Source: CAYNKA01 sp964397655 (lineage in GTDB: Bacteria; Spirochaetota; Spirochaetia; DTKZ01). From it: a DNA stretch of 25,312 bases. A program made the position numbers and the translations under genes. The notes below the pieces were generated by a model. It did no database searches. It was not told the origin of the DNA and saw nothing but the letters and a program-made list of their open reading frames with translations. Shown here piece after piece: positions 22,139-25,312 of this stretch (position 1 is its first letter; the number at the start of each line of letters is the position of its first letter). The stretch lies in contig CAYNKA010000023.1 in NCBI GenBank assembly GCA_964397655.1, positions 1 through 25,312 of the forward strand. The letters are read 5' to 3'.

Positions 22139-22525
22139 ATGGAACGTTATTTCGCTGTTTTGTTCGGAGGGAGCCTCGGAGCCCTTTGCCGATATCTTCT
22201 CTCGGTATGGGTCGCTCAGCGGGCTCACACGATATTCCCCTGGGGAACGTTGTTCATCAATTTGATCGGATCCTTCGTGATGGGAATGCTGTTCGAAGTG
22301 TTCGAAACCGTCGCGCTTTCACCCTTGTACCGGTCGTTTCTGACGATAGGTTTCCTGGGTGCTTTCACCACTTTCTCGACGTTCAGCCTGGAAACGGTGA
22401 ATCTGCTCCGGGACGGTGAATGGAAGATCGCTTTCCTCAACGTGACGACCAGCGTGGTCATCGGCATAGGCCTGACGATGACCGGAATGCTCATGGTCAG
22501 GGTTCTGCTGAAAGGACCGCGATGA
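22139..22525 (+). CDS. crcB: Fluoride channel CrcB/Fluc
   Basis: A 128-residue inner-membrane protein with four hydrophobic segments. Family hallmarks are FGGSLGALCRYLLS (9-22), WGTLFINLIGSFVMG (35-49; N41 is the conserved pore Asn) and GFLGAFTTFSTFSLE (71-85), which carries the phenylalanines that line the fluoride pathway. A single gene suggests the homodimeric dual-topology form rather than a two-gene pair. GGAAGGAAG precedes the ATG at a slightly long distance. No aptamer precedes it directly; it is separated from enolase by a terminator and seems to have its own promoter. It is followed 17 bases later by the DUF190 gene. It exports fluoride passively once the anion is trapped in the cytoplasm. 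Confidence 0.96.
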   Translation: MERYFAVLFGGSLGALCRYLLSVWVAQRAHTIFPWGTLFINLIGSFVMGMLFEVFETVALSPLYRSFLTIGFLGAFTTFSTFSLETVNLLRDGEWKIAFLNVTTSVVIGIGLTMTGMLMVRVLLKGPR

Positions 22526-22542
22526 CGAACTAGGAGGATGGT

Positions 22543-22875
22543 ATGAAAACCATGGAAACCGCGACGCTGCTCCGGATCTTCATAGGTGAGACGGAAAAGT
22601 ATCACGGAAAACCCCTGTACGAGGCCATCGTCATGAAGGCGAGAGAGCTCGACTTGGCGGGGGCCACTGTTCTCCGAGGACTTCTCGGCTTCGGCGCGGA
22701 CAGCAGAATCCACTCGGCCAAACTCCTCACGCTTTCCGACGACCTGCCGCTGGTGGTGGAGATCGTCGACCGGCCGGATAAGATCGAGCGGCTTCAGCCC
22801 TTCCTCGACGAGGCGGTGACCGAGGGCTTCATCACCCGCGAAGAGGTTACGGTGATGAAGTACCGTCACGGCTGA
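22543..22875 (+). CDS. DUF190 (PII-like fold) protein paired with CrcB
   Basis: A 110-residue protein: ATLLRIFIGETEKYHGKPLYEAIVMKARELDLAGATVLRGLLGFGADSRIHSAKLLTLSDDLPLVVEIVDRPDKIERLQPFLDEAV is the DUF190 pattern, distantly related to PII signalling proteins. AGGAGG lies seven bases before the ATG. DUF190 genes very often sit beside crcB in other genomes and are thought to act with it, perhaps by nucleotide-dependent regulation; the mechanism is unknown. It is co-transcribed with crcB. Confidence 0.92.
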   Translation: MKTMETATLLRIFIGETEKYHGKPLYEAIVMKARELDLAGATVLRGLLGFGADSRIHSAKLLTLSDDLPLVVEIVDRPDKIERLQPFLDEAVTEGFITREEVTVMKYRHG

Positions 22876-22913
22876 TTCCGGACTCCCTCCGCTTCCTGAT
22901 CATGGATCGGCGC

Positions 22914-22965
22914 TTGACAATCGGCAAAAGCTATGCCTATACATCTATATGCAAAATGCATATAG
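22914..22965 (+). promoter_or_regulatory. PadR-operon promoter with a perfect 21-bp palindromic operator
   Basis: TTGACA (22914-22919) and TATACA (22938-22943) are 18 bases apart. Just downstream, CTATATGCA (22945-22953), a three-base AAA centre, and TGCATATAG (22957-22965) form a perfect palindrome over the transcription start. The ribosome site GGAG follows at 22967-22970. This is an obvious autoregulatory site for the PadR-family protein encoded next. Confidence 0.78.
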
Positions 22966-22980
22966 AGGAGATAGGGTAGG

Positions 22981-23376
22981 ATGTGCGGAGAACAGGGTAA
23001 TTGCGGACGACATGGTCACGAAGCGGAACATGGCTGCGGCTGTGAAGCGAGGCGGGATAAATTCATCGACGCCGCCATGCTGCTCCTCATAGCCAGGGAT
23101 GCGGGACACGGCTACGACCTCGTCGAGAGGCTCAAGCGCTACGGCTTCGAAGGAACGGACCCGACGAAGATCTACCGTCGCTTGCGGCGTCTCGAGAGCG
23201 AAGGGCTGCTCACCTCCGAATGGAGAACAGAGAGCGCAGGTCCCGCAAGACGTCCTTATAGGATAACTCCCGAAGGGACCGACTTCCTTCTCACCTGGGA
23301 GTCCCTGGTCCGCAAAACGATAGGGGCGTACTCGACTTTCCTGGAGGACCTGAAGGCATTTCAGGCGAAAGGATGA
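22981..23376 (+). CDS. PadR-family transcriptional regulator with Cys/His-rich N-terminus
   Basis: A 131-residue protein. Residues 1-20 (MCGEQGNCGRHGHEAEHGCG) carry cysteines at 2, 8, 18 and 20 and histidines at 11, 13 and 17, a likely metal- or thiol-reactive site. The PadR winged helix follows (DAAMLLLIARDAGHGYDLVERLKRYGFEGTDPTKIYRRLRRLESEGLLTSEWRTESAGPARRPYRITPEG, about 30-100), then a short C-terminal dimerisation helix. It begins 16 bases after a perfect palindrome and ends four bases before the first permease gene. It probably represses the permease pair until a metal, metalloid or electrophile binds (inference). Confidence 0.9.
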   Translation: MCGEQGNCGRHGHEAEHGCGCEARRDKFIDAAMLLLIARDAGHGYDLVERLKRYGFEGTDPTKIYRRLRRLESEGLLTSEWRTESAGPARRPYRITPEGTDFLLTWESLVRKTIGAYSTFLEDLKAFQAKG

Positions 23377-23380
23377 ATCC

Positions 23381-23872
23381 ATGAAAAGCGGAATCGTTTT
23401 TTACCTGCTCGCCATCGGTCTGCTCGCTGTTTCCTATCTCCGGGACCGAGGCAAGACTAGGGAAGCCCTGCGCAAGGCTTGGAAGTCCTTCGAGAACATC
23501 CTGCCCCAGTTCCTCGCGATCATCGTCTTCGTAAGCCTCCTGCTCTCGGTGATGAATCCCGGGACGATCAGCGGCCTCATCGGGAAGTCTTCGGGTTGGC
23601 TCGGGGTCTTTCTCGCCTCGATCGTGGGCTCCGTGACCCTCATCCCCGGCCTCATAGCCTTTCCGACGGCTGCCCTTCTCCTGCAGGGCGGGGCGGGATA
23701 CATGCAGCTCGGCGCCTTCATTTCCACCTTGATGATGGTCGGCGTCGTGACGCTACCCTCGGAAATAAGCGTCTTCAACCGGAAGGCCGCCTTGATGCGG
23801 AACCTTCTCGCCTATGTGTTTTCGATCCTCGTCGCCCTCGTGATCGGCGCCGTGATGAGCATGGGAGCGTGA
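23381..23872 (+). CDS. Half-size permease (UPF0718/DUF318-like), first of a pair
   Basis: A 163-residue membrane protein with about five hydrophobic segments. The segment VFLASIVGSVTLIPGLIAFPTAALLLQGGAGYMQLGAFISTLMMVGVVTLPSEISVFNRKAALMRN is typical of the predicted-permease group related to ArsP. The equivalent function in many bacteria is one protein of about 300-350 residues; here it is split with the next gene, four bases away. The cysteines important in ArsP are not seen. Substrate unknown; the Cys/His-rich regulator upstream hints at metal or organometal stress. Confidence 0.78.
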   Translation: MKSGIVFYLLAIGLLAVSYLRDRGKTREALRKAWKSFENILPQFLAIIVFVSLLLSVMNPGTISGLIGKSSGWLGVFLASIVGSVTLIPGLIAFPTAALLLQGGAGYMQLGAFISTLMMVGVVTLPSEISVFNRKAALMRNLLAYVFSILVALVIGAVMSMGA

Positions 23873-23876
23873 CGAA

Positions 23877-24461
23877 ATGCCGGACAAGAAACCACGGTCT
23901 TTGTGGAAGCGTTATTATCTGCTCATCTCGATATCCGTTGTCGCCGCCATCCTCTTCCTGTACGACGATGCGATCGGGCGCCGCGCCGCGGACATCGCGG
24001 CATCGAACCTCGGGGAGATGCTGCTGGCGATTCCGCCGATCTTCGTCATCCTCGGCCTCCTCGACGTATGGGTCCCGAGGCAGCGGATGGTTAAACTCAT
24101 GGGAGAAGGGGCGGGGCTCAAGGGAATCGCGCTCGCCTTCGTCCTCGGTTCCGCGGCCGCCGGGCCGCTCTACGGGGCCTTCCCCGTGGCTCAGGTCCTA
24201 CTGAAAAAGGGGGCGAGTTTCAGGAACGTCTTCATCCTGCTCGGTGCCTGGTCCACCACCAAGATACCCATGCTCCTGTTCGAGTTTTCCAACATGGGCG
24301 CGCGTTTCGCCGGGACGAGGATGGCCATGGACGTCATGGGTATCCTGATCATCGCCCTCGTCATGGAGAGGTTCCTCGGCGAATCGGACCGGAGGGAAAT
24401 CCTGGGGAAATCCGAGGCGGGTGAAGGCGTCGTGTCCGCCGGAAAGTCCCCGCGATCCTGA
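23877..24461 (+). CDS. Half-size permease (UPF0718/DUF318-like), second of a pair
   Basis: A 194-residue membrane protein with about five hydrophobic segments. FVILGLLDVWVPRQRMVKLMGEGAGLKGIALAFVLGSAAAGPLYGAFPVAQVLLKKGASFRNVFILLGAWSTTKIPMLLFE matches the other half of the same permease family, with the Gly-Pro-rich re-entrant-like segment GSAAAGPLYGAFPVA near 90-104. The charged tail is cytoplasmic. It starts four bases after the first half and probably forms a heteromeric transporter with it. No terminator is obvious after its stop. Confidence 0.78.
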   Translation: MPDKKPRSLWKRYYLLISISVVAAILFLYDDAIGRRAADIAASNLGEMLLAIPPIFVILGLLDVWVPRQRMVKLMGEGAGLKGIALAFVLGSAAAGPLYGAFPVAQVLLKKGASFRNVFILLGAWSTTKIPMLLFEFSNMGARFAGTRMAMDVMGILIIALVMERFLGESDRREILGKSEAGEGVVSAGKSPRS

Positions 24462-24470
24462 GGCTTCCCC

Positions 24471-24499
24471 TTGCGGTATCCCGAGAGCGGGATTATAGT
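24471..24499 (+). promoter_or_regulatory. Promoter with inverted repeat in the spacer
   Basis: TTGCGG (24471-24476) and TATAGT (24494-24499) are 17 bases apart. The spacer is almost filled by ATCCCG-agag-CGGGAT (24478-24493), a perfect 6-bp inverted repeat that may be an operator. No T run follows, so it is not a convincing terminator for the permease operon. Confidence 0.55.
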
Positions 24500-24513
24500 T
24501 AGGCATCGAGGAT

Positions 24514-25312
24514 ATGATGAGAGCGAGGTTTCGGATCGGTTTTGCGGTGATGTTTCTCGTTCTGACGACGTGGCTGCGAGCCGCGGACAGGGTGGAGATC
24601 TATTCGGATTTCGATCCCTTCGAGTTCGGAAGGGCCGCCAAGCGTGTCTCGGTTCTGCAGATCCCTCTGCGTGAATTCTCGGCGACCAAGACCTTCGCGA
24701 CCTCGGATCCGGACGGCTTTCTCACGGCGGTCCTCCTGGACGCGAAGGTGGCCGAGGCTCTGTATCGGTTCCTGGACGGCTTCCACGAGCGCTGGCTCGA
24801 TCCCGCATGGTTCTGGATCGACGAGGGAACCCTCGGCCGCAGGATCGTCAATTATTACGACAACACGGCCGGCATCGCATTCTCGTTTTCCCTGGAGAAG
24901 CCGGGCAAGAACCTCTTGGCGCGGATCGACGCCTTCTACGCGAAAGACGAAAAGAACCGGCGCGAAGTCCGGAAAGCCTACGAGGACAACTTCGTGATCA
25001 GGATCCATTCCGCGGAGAACGTGCGGCAGCCGTGGAAGGACGAGGTCGATTTCGAGGAGGCCCTCATCATGGCCGCCCTCATCGGGAACCGAGATCAGCC
25101 GTTCTGGGGGGTGAGGAACGGCTTCGGTCTCCTCCGCGACCTGCCCGCGAGGATTCAGGAAAAAACGCGGCTCAGACTCGACAACTACCGCCCGGTGACG
25201 GCCCACGAGGATTCCTATTTCGCCTTCATCGGCAAGGTTAACGCGATGACCGGAGATTTCCCCCGCAACCTGCACTACGAGGCGTCGAGCAGGATCGAGA
25301 TCGGCCCGAATT
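24514..25312 (+). CDS. Exported protein of unknown function, cut by window edge
   Basis: The frame is open from the ATG at 24514 (a second ATG at 24517) to the right edge, 266 codons. The N-terminus MMRARFRIGFAVMFLVLTTWLRAAD is a signal peptide, with cleavage likely after the LRA or RAA. The mature part is acidic-aromatic and soluble: EIYSDFDPFEFGRAAKRVSVLQIPLREFSATKTFA, then ALYRFLDGFHERWLDPAWFWIDEGTLGRRIVNYYDNTAGIAFSFSLE. I do not recognise the family. Weak GAGG ribosome site and a good promoter at 24471-24499. Base composition and codon use match the neighbours. Probably periplasmic. Confidence 0.7.
   Translation, partial: MMRARFRIGFAVMFLVLTTWLRAADRVEIYSDFDPFEFGRAAKRVSVLQIPLREFSATKTFATSDPDGFLTAVLLDAKVAEALYRFLDGFHERWLDPAWFWIDEGTLGRRIVNYYDNTAGIAFSFSLEKPGKNLLARIDAFYAKDEKNRREVRKAYEDNFVIRIHSAENVRQPWKDEVDFEEALIMAALIGNRDQPFWGVRNGFGLLRDLPARIQEKTRLRLDNYRPVTAHEDSYFAFIGKVNAMTGDFPRNLHYEASSRIEIGPN

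Overview
The window is about 25.3 kb of dense bacterial DNA, roughly 60% GC by eye. It has short intergenic gaps, many ATGA/GTGA stop-start overlaps, strong GGAGG-type ribosome binding sites and sigma-70-like promoters (TTGAC-17/18-TATAAT-like). It looks like a free-living or gut anaerobe. A spirochaete is possible, given the glycerol-1-phosphate dehydrogenase and sgc-like genes, but nothing here fixes the phylum. I see no rRNA, tRNA, CRISPR array, insertion sequence or phage gene.

Region 1 (1-6650, minus strand) is one long carbohydrate operon read from a promoter near 6620-6647: M42 aminopeptidase-like protein, BtpA/SgcQ-like protein, DeoR-family regulator, ribulose-phosphate 3-epimerase, split transketolase (N and C halves), sugar isomerase/epimerase-like TIM barrel, and the start of a uroporphyrinogen-decarboxylase-like protein cut by the window edge. 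The gene set resembles the enterobacterial sgc cluster without its PTS genes. Region 2 (6725-8944, plus) is divergent: a glycerol-1-phosphate dehydrogenase (AraM/EgsA type) followed by a second DeoR/GlpR-type regulator, with TGTTCGA operator-like repeats in front. Region 3 (8969-11118, plus) is a MarR regulator with a two-gene ABC-2 exporter. It meets a beta-CASP metallo-beta-lactamase RNase-like gene (11115-12527, minus) tail to tail.

Region 4 (12605-22875) is the main find: an apparent fluoride-response island. I can fold five separate fluoride (crcB-motif) riboswitch aptamers by hand, each just downstream of its own promoter. The first drives a 32-codon ORF, a TPR-like protein, a CPA2-type cation/proton antiporter and a universal stress protein (minus). 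The second, fired back to back with the first, drives an unknown 94-residue protein and a soluble P-type-ATPase-like HAD phosphatase (plus). The third drives an MFS transporter (plus). The fourth drives a pair of MutS-like ATPases without the mismatch-recognition domain (minus). The fifth, a variant with a compensated pseudoknot, precedes enolase, the classic fluoride-sensitive glycolytic enzyme (plus). Downstream of enolase, behind a strong terminator and apparently with its own promoter, are the fluoride channel gene crcB and a DUF190 gene. Most arms look translationally controlled: the 3' pseudoknot strand of the aptamer is complementary to the downstream Shine-Dalgarno sequence. The genes together suggest export of fluoride, ion/pH balance, replacement of an inhibited enzyme and nucleic-acid maintenance.

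Region 5 (22914-24461, plus) is a PadR-family regulator with a Cys/His-rich N-terminus, a perfect 21-bp palindrome at its promoter, and two half-size permeases. Region 6 (24471-end) is the promoter and start of a gene for an exported protein of unknown function, cut by the window edge.
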